From Bacteroidota bacterium (GTDB taxonomy: Bacteria; Bacteroidota; Bacteroidia; Chitinophagales; JADJOU01), in assembly GCA_016713645.1 (NCBI GenBank), contig JADJOU010000007.1, positions 136,683 to 200,682 of the forward strand: 64,000 bases of DNA, written 5' to 3'. The position numbers were made by a program, and so were the translations under genes. Below, in pieces: positions 8,732 to 18,511 of the stretch. The notes under the pieces are model-generated. The model had not been told where the DNA came from, did not search any database, and saw only the letters and a list, made by a program, of their open reading frames with translations. Position 1 is the stretch's first letter. Each line of letters begins with the position of its first letter.

Positions 8732-9790
8732 ATGAAGAAACGAATTTTGTTAATTGAAGACAATGATGAATTGCGAGAAAATACCGCAGAAATCATCGAA
8801 TTAGCGAACTATGAAGTGCTAACAGCACCGAATGGGAAAGTGGGGTTGGAAATGGCATTGGACAAAAAAGTGGACTTAATTGTCTGCGATATCATGATGC
8901 CTGTCCTCGATGGATATGGTGTCTTGCATTCCCTTCAAAAGAATGAATCTACCCGAAATATTCCTTTCATTTTTTTAAGTGCTAAATCTGAAAAAGATGA
9001 CTGGAGAAAAGGCATGGAATTAGGTGCAGATGATTATGTCACTAAACCTTTTACAGGGTCTGAATTATTGGTAGCCATCGATAAAAGATTGGAAAAGCGA
9101 GATATGCTCAGACAAGATTTAACACAGGATAAATCTGAAGCTCCAGGGTATGTGAATCAAATAGAAGGTACGAATGCTCTTGAAAATATCATCAAAGAAA
9201 ATGTAAACTACTTTAAGAAAAAAGAAGTGATTTACAGAGAGGGAAATAAGGCAAAATCCCTTTATTTTATACAAAAAGGGAAGGTGAAAACATTTAAGAC
9301 CAATGAAGAAGGCAAAGAATTGGTCATGGATATTTTAGGGGAGGGAGATTATTTAGGCTATTTGTCTATTCTGGGGGAGAGCATTTATACTGAGACCGCA
9401 GAGTCAATGGACGATGCTGAAATTAGCGAAATCCCCTTAATTGAATTTAATAGAATTCTTCAATCAGATAATCAATTATTGGAAAAATTTATTCGCATTT
9501 TATCAAAGAATGTAATTGAAAAAGAAAATCACCTCTTATCTATAGCATATAATTCATTGAGAAAAAAGGTAGCTGAAGCTTTGCTGATTTGTTCTGAGAA
9601 GTTCAATCCTCATGCAACCCCTAGTTTTAGCTTAAATGTCAGTCGTGAGAATTTGGCATCTATTGCAGGAACAGCGACCGAATCGACAATCAGAACGCTG
9701 AGCGATTTTAAAGAAGAAAAATTAATAGAGATCAAAGAAGGTAAAATTATAATTCAAGATGAGAAAAGATTGAGGAGGTTGGTCAATTAA
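8732..9790 (+). CDS. Response regulator with CRP/FNR output domain
   Basis: The 352-residue protein fuses a receiver (residues ~1-125: LLIEDNDELRE, the phosphoacceptor in DLIVCDIMMPVLDGYG, FLSAKSE, YVTKPF) to a CRP-like part: a cyclic-nucleotide-binding beta-barrel (~150-270, GNKAKSLYFIQKGKVKTFK) and a winged helix (~285-345, SRENLASIAGTATESTIRTLSDF). The recognition helix matches FNR/CRP. No cysteine cluster typical of an Fe-S FNR is present. The arrangement is common in Bacteroidota next to Usp and redox genes, and the PAS kinase just upstream is the probable phosphodonor. The gene is intact and converges with the PfkB gene, overlapping it by 8 bases. Confidence 0.93.
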   Translation: MKKRILLIEDNDELRENTAEIIELANYEVLTAPNGKVGLEMALDKKVDLIVCDIMMPVLDGYGVLHSLQKNESTRNIPFIFLSAKSEKDDWRKGMELGADDYVTKPFTGSELLVAIDKRLEKRDMLRQDLTQDKSEAPGYVNQIEGTNALENIIKENVNYFKKKEVIYREGNKAKSLYFIQKGKVKTFKTNEEGKELVMDILGEGDYLGYLSILGESIYTETAESMDDAEISEIPLIEFNRILQSDNQLLEKFIRILSKNVIEKENHLLSIAYNSLRKKVAEALLICSEKFNPHATPSFSLNVSRENLASIAGTATESTIRTLSDFKEEKLIEIKEGKIIIQDEKRLRRLVN

Positions 9791-10707
9791 TGCCTGACCC
9801 TTTTAATTTTTCAATGGCTTCCATCGTGCAAAAATGGTGTTGGTCTTGCATGGCTGTTGCAGCGCCGCAAAGCACACCAAATTCTATCGAATTCTCTATG
9901 GACTGTCCTTCTGCTAATTTTAAAATGACTCCAGCCAATAAACTATCACCTGCTCCGACACTGTTTTTTTTGCTCAATAGTTGGAGCTTGAAAAAACCTA
10001 GTTTGACTTTTATTAATAAGAAGTGCTCCTTCCTTGCCAAGGGATATGAGGATGTTTTCTGTAGCTGAAGTAGAAATATATGCTTGCCCCTTTGCTTTCA
10101 AAGACGCCAAATCTGGACAATTTTCTCCAACCATCATTTCAAATTCACGTCTATTGGGTTTAACGAGGAAGACACCAATATCAAAAGCATTTCGAAGACC
10201 TATTCCCTTAGTGTCTATGAGCACCTTGATTTTTTTCTTCTGTGTATATTCAATTAATTCTTGAAGAAATTCAAGTGGGATGGTATCTCCAAAATGGCCA
10301 CTCAAAACTAGAAATTTCATGTTTTGATGTAGCGCAATTAGTGGGAGAATCTTGAAATAATCTGCTGGGTCCAATTCCTGTATTGGCATATTAAATCGAT
10401 ATTCCGCACCGTCTTTTTTATTTTTTAGGACAATGTTTTCTCGTATTGATTTATGGTGTTCTATTTTATAATTTTCAAATGGCGCTTCACTCAGTTTTGT
10501 GGCTAATTCATGACCATAAGCTCCTCCAGCAAAATAGATGGCGAAAGACGGCTTATTCAATTGACTTAATGCCCTGGAGACATTCAACCCGCCACCTCCT
10601 GGCAATATGACTTGGTTTTGAACATGCATTTTGCTTGATGGAAGCATGTCCTTGACCTCAAAGTAATTGTCTAAAGTGGGGTGAAAATTAATCGTGATGA
10701 TTTCCAT
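9783..10707 (-). CDS. PfkB-family sugar kinase (phosphofructokinase type), frameshifted
   Basis: The ribokinase/PfkB fold is clear: the N-terminal substrate motif (LPGGGGLNVSRALSQL), the central lid and, after repair, the catalytic GAGD motif (NSVGAGDSLLAGV). The closest pattern is the 1-phosphofructokinase/Pfk-2/tagatose-6-phosphate kinase group, which phosphorylates a sugar phosphate with ATP. The frame is lost exactly in front of the catalytic motif, in a run of eight T (9964-9971; A in the gene). With seven, the reading is TIEQKNSVGAGDS and continues to the TGA at 9783-9785. The break therefore looks like a homopolymer error. Substrate cannot be fixed from sequence alone. Confidence 0.85.
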
Positions 10708-10725
10708 AATAAAAGGCGGTTAAAC

Positions 10726-10753
10726 GAAAAAAGCATTTGTTAATACAAATGCT
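10726..10753 (-). terminator. Rho-independent terminator of mscL
   Basis: Read on the minus strand, AGCATTTGT-ATTA-ACAAATGCT forms a perfect 9-bp stem followed by a T-run. It lies between the mscL stop (10781) and the PfkB start (10707), so it separates the two genes. Confidence 0.8.
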
Positions 10754-10780
10754 CCTTCGATTCTAGAAATTAAAGTTGAT

Positions 10781-11074
10781 TTAGGCAGGTTTGTTATCCC
10801 CTGCTCCCGCTTTATTGAGCGCTTTGACAATGAGAAACAAAACAAAAGCAATGATGACGAAATTGAAACAAGCTTGGATAAACTTGCCAATCATAATACT
10901 TCCAATTTGTATAGAAGTGAAATCTTTACTGCCCATAACCATCCCAATGATAGGCATTAATAAATCACCGACAATGGAGTCGACAATTTTCTGAAAAGCG
11001 CCCCCAATAATTACCCCAATGGCTAGTGCCATAGCGTTGCCTTTAATGGCAAATTCTTTGAATTCTTCAAACAT
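10781..11074 (-). CDS. mscL: Large-conductance mechanosensitive channel MscL
   Basis: The N-terminus MFEEFKEFAIKGNAMALAIGVIIGGAF contains the amphipathic first helix and the pore-lining TM1 of MscL. The loop is short, and TM2 (FNFVIIAFVLFLIVKALNK) follows. MscL is a homopentameric inner-membrane channel that opens under turgor and releases solutes on osmotic down-shock. At 97 residues it is shorter than the ~135-residue E. coli protein: the periplasmic loop is reduced and the C-terminal cytoplasmic helix bundle is absent, ending in a Gly/Ala tail. No frame shift that would restore the bundle was found. A strong terminator follows the gene. Confidence 0.93.
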   Translation of the reverse strand: MFEEFKEFAIKGNAMALAIGVIIGGAFQKIVDSIVGDLLMPIIGMVMGSKDFTSIQIGSIMIGKFIQACFNFVIIAFVLFLIVKALNKAGAGDNKPA

Positions 11075-11148
11075 AGTTTAATGTGTTTTGGTGATTAACA
11101 AATTTAGACAATATATGCGCTTTGACGCAATTATTTTGTACTAAGTCT

Positions 11149-11904
11149 TTAAAATCGCAAGTAAAAATCTTGTTTTTCACGAATTGCTGGGTCAAAAAAG
11201 ACAATCCCCATCCTGTAGAGGTCAATGGTCAATGTCACTTTTGGGGACGATTTAATAATTTCCCAGGCTTCCGTCATTTCAGGGCTCCAATATATATCAT
11301 CAAAAATAAATATAGTTTGCTCGTGAATGCAGGGCAAACACATGTTGAAATAATCTAAAGTAGTCTTTTTTCTATGGTTCCCATCAAAATAAACCAAATC
11401 TACTCGCCCCATTAAATCTAGTGCAACTGGGAGTGTATTTAGAAAATCCCCCTGAATAAACTCAATTTGAGGAAATAATGGCTGCAATTGCGCTTTTGCA
11501 ATTGCTAAAATATGGGGGTTCCCATCCAAACTGATAACGCGCGATTTTTCGTCTATACTGAGATAGGCAGTGCCCATTCCCAAAGAAGTCCCCAATTCAA
11601 TAATGTTCTTTGATCCATACTTTTCGACTATATTGGAAAGGACTTGCCCATATTTGTCTGGAATACTTACATGCTTGAAAATATCGCTTACCAACTCGTT
11701 TTTTTTGGCAGAACCTGCCCCTAAATCTTGTTTTTTTACAAATTCTTTATTTCTTATATAATAATCTATAAGTTTTGCTATCTTCGCACTCGAATTTCTC
11801 CTTTTCAGGACTTCATTGTAAAATGAAAAAACGAATGGAGAATGCACATATAGGTTGTTTTGGGACTTAATCCAAAAGAGAATATAGTGTATGAGTGAAT
11901 GCAA
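11149..11904 (-). CDS. Class I SAM-dependent methyltransferase (O-methyltransferase-like)
   Basis: The 251-residue protein has a Rossmann methyltransferase domain: motif I IIELGTSLGMGTAYLS, the acidic strand VISLDGNPH, QGDFLNTLP, and VDLVYFDGNHRKKTTLDYF near the metal/substrate region, as in the Methyltransf_24/catechol O-methyltransferase-like group. The N-terminal ~90 residues (HYILFWIKSQNNLYVHSPFVFSF) form a helical extension typical of a Bacteroidota subgroup. Substrate is unknown. The gene is intact and divergent from the outer-membrane protein gene at 11945. Confidence 0.8.
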   Translation of the reverse strand: MHSLIHYILFWIKSQNNLYVHSPFVFSFYNEVLKRRNSSAKIAKLIDYYIRNKEFVKKQDLGAGSAKKNELVSDIFKHVSIPDKYGQVLSNIVEKYGSKNIIELGTSLGMGTAYLSIDEKSRVISLDGNPHILAIAKAQLQPLFPQIEFIQGDFLNTLPVALDLMGRVDLVYFDGNHRKKTTLDYFNMCLPCIHEQTIFIFDDIYWSPEMTEAWEIIKSSPKVTLTIDLYRMGIVFFDPAIREKQDFYLRF

Positions 11905-11944
11905 TTTTGATTTATTGAGCGTGTAATATTAATTATTTTATAGA

Positions 11945-12742
11945 ATGAAAAGTTTTTTCTCCTCCTTTTCCTCAGCAGTTTTGCTTTGATTGGCAATGCT
12001 CAAACAGGTTTTGCATGTAGGACCAAAGATGTTTGCAGGCGCTAGCTTCATATTCCCTCAGAATAGTGGAGAACTATTGGCGAATGTACCTGATTCTTTA
12101 ATTCAATTAAGCGAATTGGGGTATAATTTGAAATTTGCCTATTTTTTTGGCGGTTCGGCCTTATACAATTTCAAAAGAGATATCGGTATTCAAATGGATA
12201 TTCTCTATTTTAGCGGTGGTCAAAAGTATAGTGATGTCTTTTGTTTAAGCTGTGCAGAGCGTTATGAAATTGAGAAGAATATCAATTTAAAACAATTGGT
12301 CATCCCTATTATGTTTAAATATACTTTTGGAAGAAACGCCTACCTAAAAGGATATGCCATGGGAGGGCCATATTTTGGTATTACTATTGCTGGAACTGAA
12401 TTTGGATTGATTCAAACAATTAATAATGCCACAAATGCGAATGTCAATGTTTTTAGATCGGAGAGAAGGGTACTTGATGCAATCAGACCTTTCGATTTAG
12501 GATTTAATTTTGAAGGAGGCTTGAATATTTATGTAGCTCAAAAGGTCTATATCTCCACAGGATTGACGACAAGTGTCAGCTTTTTTGACATCAATAGCAG
12601 CAATGTGATTAAAATCGTAAGTAAAAATGATAATTCATATACAGGCGCTAGAAATGTGAGAATGGGTTTCACGGTTGGTCTGAATTTCGTTATTTGGAAC
12701 AATATTGAGCGCACGAATAAGTGGCTTAAAGGCGGATTCTAA
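11945..12742 (+). CDS. Outer-membrane beta-barrel protein, two compensating frameshifts
   Basis: The body (from ~12014: HVGPKMFAGASFIFP...) is a typical small Bacteroidota beta-barrel with alternating strands and an aromatic end region (GFTVGLNFVIWN). The signal peptide is visible only with two repairs. From ATG 11945, adding a T to the run 11953-11958 gives MKSFFLLLFLSSFALIGNAQ, and removing a base in GGTTTTG (12009-12013) returns to the main frame. Without this the first frame stops at 11987-11989. The two indels cancel, so the barrel frame equals the ATG frame. Function is unknown; it is probably a porin-like or adhesion protein. Confidence 0.75.
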
Positions 12743-12819
12743 AATCCCTCTCCATCTTTTTTTCTTTAATAGCTGAAGGCGTTTAATTCTTTTTAAGAAA
12801 TCAAGGGCAATTATTGTCG

Positions 12820-12828
12820 TATATTTGC
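12820..12828 (+). promoter_or_regulatory. -7 promoter box (TATATTTGC) of ssrA
   Basis: A perfect TAnnTTTGC element ends 11 bases before the predicted 5' end of tmRNA at 12840, the spacing expected for the Bacteroidota housekeeping promoter. Confidence 0.75.
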
Positions 12829-12839
12829 ACCTGAAATAA

Positions 12840-13206
12840 GGGGCTGACTGGAATTGACTGGTTAGTACTGTATAGGTTGGCACGTAGAGCGTTGGTAGGA
12901 GGCTCTTAAATCTGAACTACTATAAACTTCAATTGGCGAAACAACTTTCGCTATGGCAGCCTAAGACCAAGTCTTAGCCAGCCTTTGTTCGATAGCACGG
13001 TTGGACTCGTCGCCAGCTAAAGAGCATCATCTCAGACGGGGATCGCATGTCCTATCTACTTTGTAGGCCATGTTAAAAACAGAAGTTAAGCGATGTGTAT
13101 GATGGACAATTATCCAGCAAATCGTCGAAAACCCAAAAATTGTCTAAACGTGTAGAAGGCTTATGTAGGCTCTCGCAGGACCAGAGTTCGAATCTCTGCA
13201 GCTCCA
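12840..13206 (+). ncRNA. ssrA: Transfer-messenger RNA (tmRNA)
   Basis: The tRNA-like ends pair: 5' GGGGCUG (12840-12846) with CAGCUCC (13199-13205), followed by discriminator A13206; CCA is not encoded. The T-arm GAGTTCGAATCTC precedes the 3' strand. The mRNA-like segment begins at GGC 12935 and encodes GETTFAMAA with stop TAA at 12962-12964. With SmpB and alanyl charging, tmRNA rescues stalled ribosomes and adds this degradation tag. The tag has the usual GE..A.AA form but ends in AMAA rather than the common ALAA. A perfect promoter box precedes it and a terminator follows directly. Confidence 0.96.
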
Positions 13207-13209
13207 CAA

Positions 13210-13240
13210 AAAAACCATCGCACAATGCGATGGTTTTTTT
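13210..13240 (+). terminator. Rho-independent terminator of ssrA
   Basis: The perfect stem ACCATCGCA-CAA-TGCGATGGT is followed by TTTTTTT, beginning four bases after the tmRNA 3' end. Confidence 0.9.
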
Positions 13241-13301
13241 ATTCCTTTACTTTATCAAGACAAATTGATGCTCGAAGGAGAATCTATACCTTCTCAAAAC
13301 A

Positions 13302-13333
13302 AAAAAGCCTATCATTTTTGATAGGCTTTTTAA
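13302..13333 (-). terminator. Terminator of the PpiD-like gene
   Basis: A perfect stem AAAAGCCTATCA / TGATAGGCTTTT lies 20 bases past the stop of the minus-strand peptidyl-prolyl isomerase gene. Runs on both sides make it potentially bidirectional. Confidence 0.85.
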
Positions 13334-13352
13334 AATTTGTATTCTTCCAATA

Positions 13353-15470
13353 CTAGAAATTACTCAAACGATTGTCTTTTATCTCTGCCGTATTCATCAA
13401 TGACTCTAGTATATTTTGTTTGTACTTAACCTTTGATATCAATTGCAATTTCAATACATTCAAATCTGCACTCGCCAATTTAGAGGCCTCGCCAACTCTT
13501 GTCGGTTGCACATAATAAACGCCAGAGAAACCTTTGATTGGCTTAGATACTTCATTTAATTTCACATTATACAATGATCCCGCAACTGCCGGCTCATAAG
13601 ACCCATTCACACTAGGAGAACTCAAACTAATACCACCTGCCGTTGCTGGCATATTACCAAATACTTTAGAAGCATCAGCAAGGGTTTTAACTTCACCTAC
13701 TTTCTCTATGATTTGTTTTAATTTGTATTCACGAACATATTCAGCCTCTAGCTCTGTTCTCACTTGTTCAAGAGAAGGAATTCCCTTTGTCTTTGATCCT
13801 GCAACACATGCTACGATGTATTTTTTAGAACCCAAACTCTGCACAGGAGATACCGTGTTTATGTCATTTTTAAATGCCCATTTAATCGTCTCTCTGCAGT
13901 TTTCAGTCAGTCCATTGATGCTGAAATCTTCTGTGCCAAATTCAGCTTCAGAGATGACAATGCCGTTCTTTTGCGCAGCCTCATTCATGGTCTTCAAATC
14001 TTTCGATTTTCCAGCCAATTCACTCGCCCTGCCATAGATATATTTCTCTGTTTCTTTAGATGCTATTAATGGAACAGATACCACACCAAACTTCACAGCA
14101 GGTATTGTACCTGGATAGGCTGTAATCTTTACAATCTTTGCATCTGTATTTGAAAAGCTCTTGTAGATTTTTCCAACTGAACCTCTGTTGAATATCTCCG
14201 GATTCCACTGATTGGAATTCCTATTTATCCACCCAATATCTCCACCTTTTGCCGCAGACTCTTTATCAGATGAATTCATCATAGCCAACATGCCAAAATC
14301 TAATTTCAACGTATCCGCTGCTTTGAATAAACTATCAATCAAATTGATCTTTCTGATTTTATCAGCCTCTGTTTTGATATCATTCGTTGGAATCGTAATT
14401 ACACTTACTCTTACTGAATCCGAAACATTTCTTCTATCCAATACTTTCGCTACTGAATAATTTTCTCCGTCGATATATGGGCCTATAAAACTGCCCAATG
14501 GCAAAGAAAACAATTGATCTGTCACAGCAGATTGGATTTCATCTTTTTTGAAGAATATCCCATCGTAGCCATTATAGCTATTCGCTTTTAAGAATAGTGA
14601 ATCATTTGTTGCTTTTTCAAATTCAGACTTAAATTCAATAATCTTCGCCAATATATCTTGACTGTCTTTTGAAGATGGTATGATATCAAATGTGGCAAAT
14701 CGCAATTTTCTAGTATCCTTAAATTGTCTGAACTTAGCGGCGTGCTCCTTTAAATAGGCATTCAATTCATCGTCCGTCGGTTTGACCTCTTTATCTTTTA
14801 ATGCAGTATATGGAATCAATACATAATTCATATCAAAACTCTTCGTTTGATTCCCCAATTCTACTTCTGCTTGCCATTTTGGAACATAAGCTGCTTTTGA
14901 AATCAAAGACTCAAATTTTTGTTTCATGCGTTGCTCAACCAATGCTTTCTCAAAGTTCACCCATTGCGCTCTCTTAGACCCTGGAGGCGTTCCTGGATCA
15001 TCATTGTCTAGGTTCTTTACATACATTTCAACTCTAGAAGGATCAAACATGCCCATCTCATTTTTAAATGCTGGAGCAGACTTGATATTTTGATCTGCAT
15101 TTGCACCCATCATCAATTCCAACATCTCTGCACTGACTACCTGTAGCCCCAATTTTTCAAATACTTTTGAATTGATAATTTTAGAACTCATCTGAGCCCA
15201 CAATTGATTGCGCAAATAGTGCTGCTGCTGGTCTGAAACGGGTTCATTGGGATTCTGCGCCTGAAGAATTTTCTCCTGTTTGTCAAACTCCGTCTGAAAT
15301 TCTTGTTGACTGATCTTCGTTCCATTGATATAGCCCACATTGCTCGCATCTTCTTGGCTTTTTAAATTAAAATTCGGAATGATATCCATCATCAAGAATA
15401 AAATAAGCGCCACTGCTATCGCCAATACAATCAGATAATTATAACTTCTCAACTTGCCTATTACTGCCAT
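13353..15470 (-). CDS. PpiD/SurA-like membrane-anchored peptidyl-prolyl isomerase
   Basis: The 705-residue protein starts with one transmembrane anchor (about residues 11-30, YLIVLAIAVALILFLMMDI) and continues periplasmically. The SurA_N-like helical chaperone region (GYINGTKISQQEFQTEFDKQ) is followed by parvulin-type rotamase segments (e.g. AAKGGDIGWINR), as in Bacteroidota PpiD homologues. It should help fold or deliver outer-membrane and exported proteins near the Sec translocon. The length is close to the ~700 typical of the phylum. It is intact and has its own terminator; the gene upstream on this side (hppA) is divergent. Confidence 0.92.
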   Translation of the reverse strand: MAVIGKLRSYNYLIVLAIAVALILFLMMDIIPNFNLKSQEDASNVGYINGTKISQQEFQTEFDKQEKILQAQNPNEPVSDQQQHYLRNQLWAQMSSKIINSKVFEKLGLQVVSAEMLELMMGANADQNIKSAPAFKNEMGMFDPSRVEMYVKNLDNDDPGTPPGSKRAQWVNFEKALVEQRMKQKFESLISKAAYVPKWQAEVELGNQTKSFDMNYVLIPYTALKDKEVKPTDDELNAYLKEHAAKFRQFKDTRKLRFATFDIIPSSKDSQDILAKIIEFKSEFEKATNDSLFLKANSYNGYDGIFFKKDEIQSAVTDQLFSLPLGSFIGPYIDGENYSVAKVLDRRNVSDSVRVSVITIPTNDIKTEADKIRKINLIDSLFKAADTLKLDFGMLAMMNSSDKESAAKGGDIGWINRNSNQWNPEIFNRGSVGKIYKSFSNTDAKIVKITAYPGTIPAVKFGVVSVPLIASKETEKYIYGRASELAGKSKDLKTMNEAAQKNGIVISEAEFGTEDFSINGLTENCRETIKWAFKNDINTVSPVQSLGSKKYIVACVAGSKTKGIPSLEQVRTELEAEYVREYKLKQIIEKVGEVKTLADASKVFGNMPATAGGISLSSPSVNGSYEPAVAGSLYNVKLNEVSKPIKGFSGVYYVQPTRVGEASKLASADLNVLKLQLISKVKYKQNILESLMNTAEIKDNRLSNF

Positions 15471-15622
15471 CTTTTTAGTTTTTTATTGCGTATTTAAATT
15501 TTAAAGAGTTGCAAAAATATAAATATTGCGGGAATATGCAATTTTGTTTGTGTCTAATTGTTCTTTTGCATAGCCGCACATGTGTTTCTCAGGATAAATT
15601 CTCAGGCAATGCAAAATTTTTC

Positions 15623-15631
15623 TATTTTTGC
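15623..15631 (+). promoter_or_regulatory. -7 promoter box (TATTTTTGC) of hppA
   Basis: A perfect TAnnTTTGC lies 29 bases before the ATG of the membrane pyrophosphatase. Confidence 0.65.
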
Positions 15632-15659
15632 AGCCTAAAAATCAATATTGTAAATATTT

Positions 15660-17944
15660 ATGATGGATAATTTAATCAATTTATTGCCCATATTTGGGAT
15701 TATAGCATTAGTGTATATGATGTTTTTGTCGAGCTGGGTCAAAAAACAAGACGCGGGCGACGCAAAAATGCAATCGATTGCCAATGCAATCGCAGAAGGA
15801 GCCATGGCTTTCCTCAAAGCGGAATACAGAATTTTAGCTGTTTTTGTCTTAATTTCAAGTGTTGCATTGTATATTCTATCTAGCAAATTGGGGGAGCATT
15901 CTTCTCCGATGATTGTCGTTTCCTTTATTGTAGGGGCATTATTTAGTGCTATCGCCGGTAATATCGGAATGCGCATTGCTACTCAAGCAAATGTCAGAAC
16001 CACTCAAGCCGCTAGAACTTCTTTGGCTAAAGCCCTCGAAGTTTCTTTCAAAGGTGGAATGGTGATGGGATTGGGCGTTGCTGGTCTTGCTGTATTAGGC
16101 TTGAGTTTCATCTTCATTGCCTTGATTCATTACTATATGGGAGGTGCTGTGACTGTCGAGAATGGCCATATCATGACCAAAGTATTAGAAGTCCTCGCTG
16201 GATTTTCACTCGGTGCTGAATCAATTGCACTCTTCGCTCGTGTAGGCGGAGGTATTTATACAAAAGCGGCTGATGTGGGCGCGGACCTAGTAGGTAAGGT
16301 TGAAGCGGGTATTCCTGAGGACGATCCTAGAAATCCTGCTACTATCGCGGATAACGTAGGAGATAATGTGGGTGATGTCGCTGGTATGGGTGCCGATTTA
16401 TTTGGTTCTTATGTTGCTACTGTTCTAGCTGCCATGGTTTTGGGAAATTACCTCATTTCAGAACCAGTCAATATTGCACAAGGCAAATTCACTACTTTCG
16501 GAGGAATTGGCCCTATTTTATTGCCTATGTTGATAGCTGGAATGGGAATTATCTTCTCTATCGTCGGTTCGTGGTTTGTAAAGTTTCTAATGACCAAGGT
16601 GATGTTCAAAAAGCATTGAACATTGGAAATTACGTATCACTTGCTTTGACCATCATTGCTACTTTTTTTGCTATCAAAATCATGTTGCCTGAGACCATGA
16701 ATATGTTCTTCTTTGACGAGGGAATGAAAGTGGTTACTTCTATGGATGTATTCTGGGCGACTATTATTGGTGTGGTTGTAGGTGGATTGATCTCTGCCAT
16801 TACTGAATACTATACAGGCACAGGCACAAAACCTGTTATGGGCGTTGTTCAACAATCTTCAACAGGTGCTGGTACAAACATCATTGCAGGTCTTTCTCTT
16901 GGAATGATGAGTACATGGATGCCAGTTGTTTTATTTGCTGGTGCTATTTGGGGAGCTTATTCTTTGGCTGGATTCTATGGGGTGGCAATTGCTGCTGGCG
17001 CTATGATGGCTACAACTGCTATGCAATTGGCAATCGATGCTTTTGGTCCTATCGCGGATAATGCAGGTGGTATCGCTGAAATGAGCGGATTGCCTGAAGA
17101 AGTGAGAGGAAGAACAGATATATTGGATTCAGTAGGTAATACAACTGCTGCTATCGGTAAGGGATTTGCTATCGCATCTGCGGCCTTAACTGCACTTGCA
17201 TTATTCGCAGCTTATGTCACATTTACGCATATCGATGGAATCAATATTTTCAAAGCAAAAGTATTAGCTGCCCTATTTGTAGGTGCGATGATACCAGTTG
17301 TTTTCTCAGCACTCGCTATGAGCAGTGTGGGTAAAGCAGCCATGGAAATGGTTAACGAAGTACGTCGTCAATTCAGAGAAATCCCAGGAATTCTCGAAGG
17401 AACTGGCAAACCAGAATACGGCAAATGCGTTGAAATCTCTACACAAGCAGCTTTGAGAGAAATGATGTTGCCAGGCGTTATCACCATCCTTACACCTATT
17501 TTAATTGGCATCGTCATGGGACCTGAATCACTTGGTGCTTATATGGCAGGAGTTACAGTATCTGGCGTTCTTTGGGCAATATTTCAAAATAATGCTGGTG
17601 GTGCTTGGGACAATGCAAAGAAAGCGTTTGAAAAAGGCGTAGATATCGAAGTAAATGGCAAAATGGAGAAATTCTATAAAAAGTCGGAACCACATAAGGC
17701 TGCAGTAACAGGTGATACAGTTGGAGATCCATTCAAAGATACATCTGGTCCTTCGATGAATATCTTGATTAAATTGACTTCTTTGGTGGGATTGACAATA
17801 GCTCCTTTAATTGCGATTGAAAAATTACCTGCGGTGGAAGAGCCAATGAAGCAAGAAGTTGCAGCAGAATCTAATCCTTCTGCCACTGAGCAAAATACTG
17901 CCACATTGCCTATCGATAGTGCAGTGAATAATGAGACAAAATAA
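15660..17944 (+). CDS. hppA: K+-dependent membrane pyrophosphatase (H+ or Na+ pumping), frameshifted
   Basis: This ~760-residue protein is an integral-membrane pyrophosphatase that couples PPi hydrolysis to ion export. The catalytic loops are complete: GGGIYTKAADVGADLVGKVEAGIP, DDPRNPATIADNVGDNVGD, and later ADNAGGIAEM and DTVGDPFKDTSGPSMNIL. The segment GNTTAAIGKGF has alanine where K+-independent enzymes have lysine (GNTTKA), so it should be K+-stimulated. Whether it pumps H+ or Na+ I cannot decide. The frame breaks at 16580-16582; adding one A gives FVKVSNDQGDVQKALNIGNY. A 60-residue Glu/Ala/Pro-rich tail follows the last helix. A strong terminator stands downstream. Confidence 0.93.
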
Positions 17945-17967
17945 TTTTAATTGTACAAGTTTATATT

Positions 17968-17995
17968 GCGCCACATCCTCGATGTGGCGCTTTTT
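17968..17995 (+). terminator. Rho-independent terminator of hppA
   Basis: The perfect 10-bp stem GCGCCACATC-CTC-GATGTGGCGC is followed by TTTTT, 24 bases past the hppA stop. Confidence 0.92.
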
Positions 17996-17996
17996 A

Positions 17997-18511
17997 TTTA
18001 TAATAAAGAGACATATACATGCTTCAAGTAGTCAGTTCGAGATTTACAATTTTCTATATCTTAAATAGAACACTGCTTTTGCTGATCATACCTCATTGCA
18101 TTTGTCCTTGCTCCATTCTATGATATTCTTTTGAGATAAATTCAATCTGAAAACACTGTTTACCTATTATCGTCATGATTGTCATTTTGTCTGGACTTTT
18201 ATATAATGTCTTCTTGGGAGCTATAGCCTCATTCGCATCGAATTGTATCCCCATGCCATTCGCTTCAATAATTTTTTCAAGATGAAAGGGCTTCAATACA
18301 AATATGCTGATATTGAAAAGCTACAGATTGATCACGAATAGATACCGTTGGTGATCAAGTTAGAAAAGGAGGACGAATGCATATGACCCTGAAATCAATA
18401 CAACACCCGGATTTAGAATCTACTTCAAAGATGATTTTGAAATTGAAATCACTGCGGAGACCTATTCAAATACCAAAGAAATGTTGGATTGTATCCATGC
18501 GATGATTGATG
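17997..18511. other. Poorly resolved region with gene fragments on both strands
   Basis: No confident gene is present. On the minus strand 18093-18296 is open for 67 residues (MKPFHLEKIIEANGMGIQF...) with coding-like composition but no family I recognise. On the plus strand, from ATG 18282, a second coding-like stretch (MKGLQYKYADIEKLQIDHE) meets a TAG, resumes as IPLVIKLEKEDEC and, in another frame, as GFRIYFKDDFEIEITAETYS up to a TAG at 18541-18543. These pieces could be one small, broken or mis-sequenced gene of ~85 residues. Both assignments are tentative. Confidence 0.3.
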
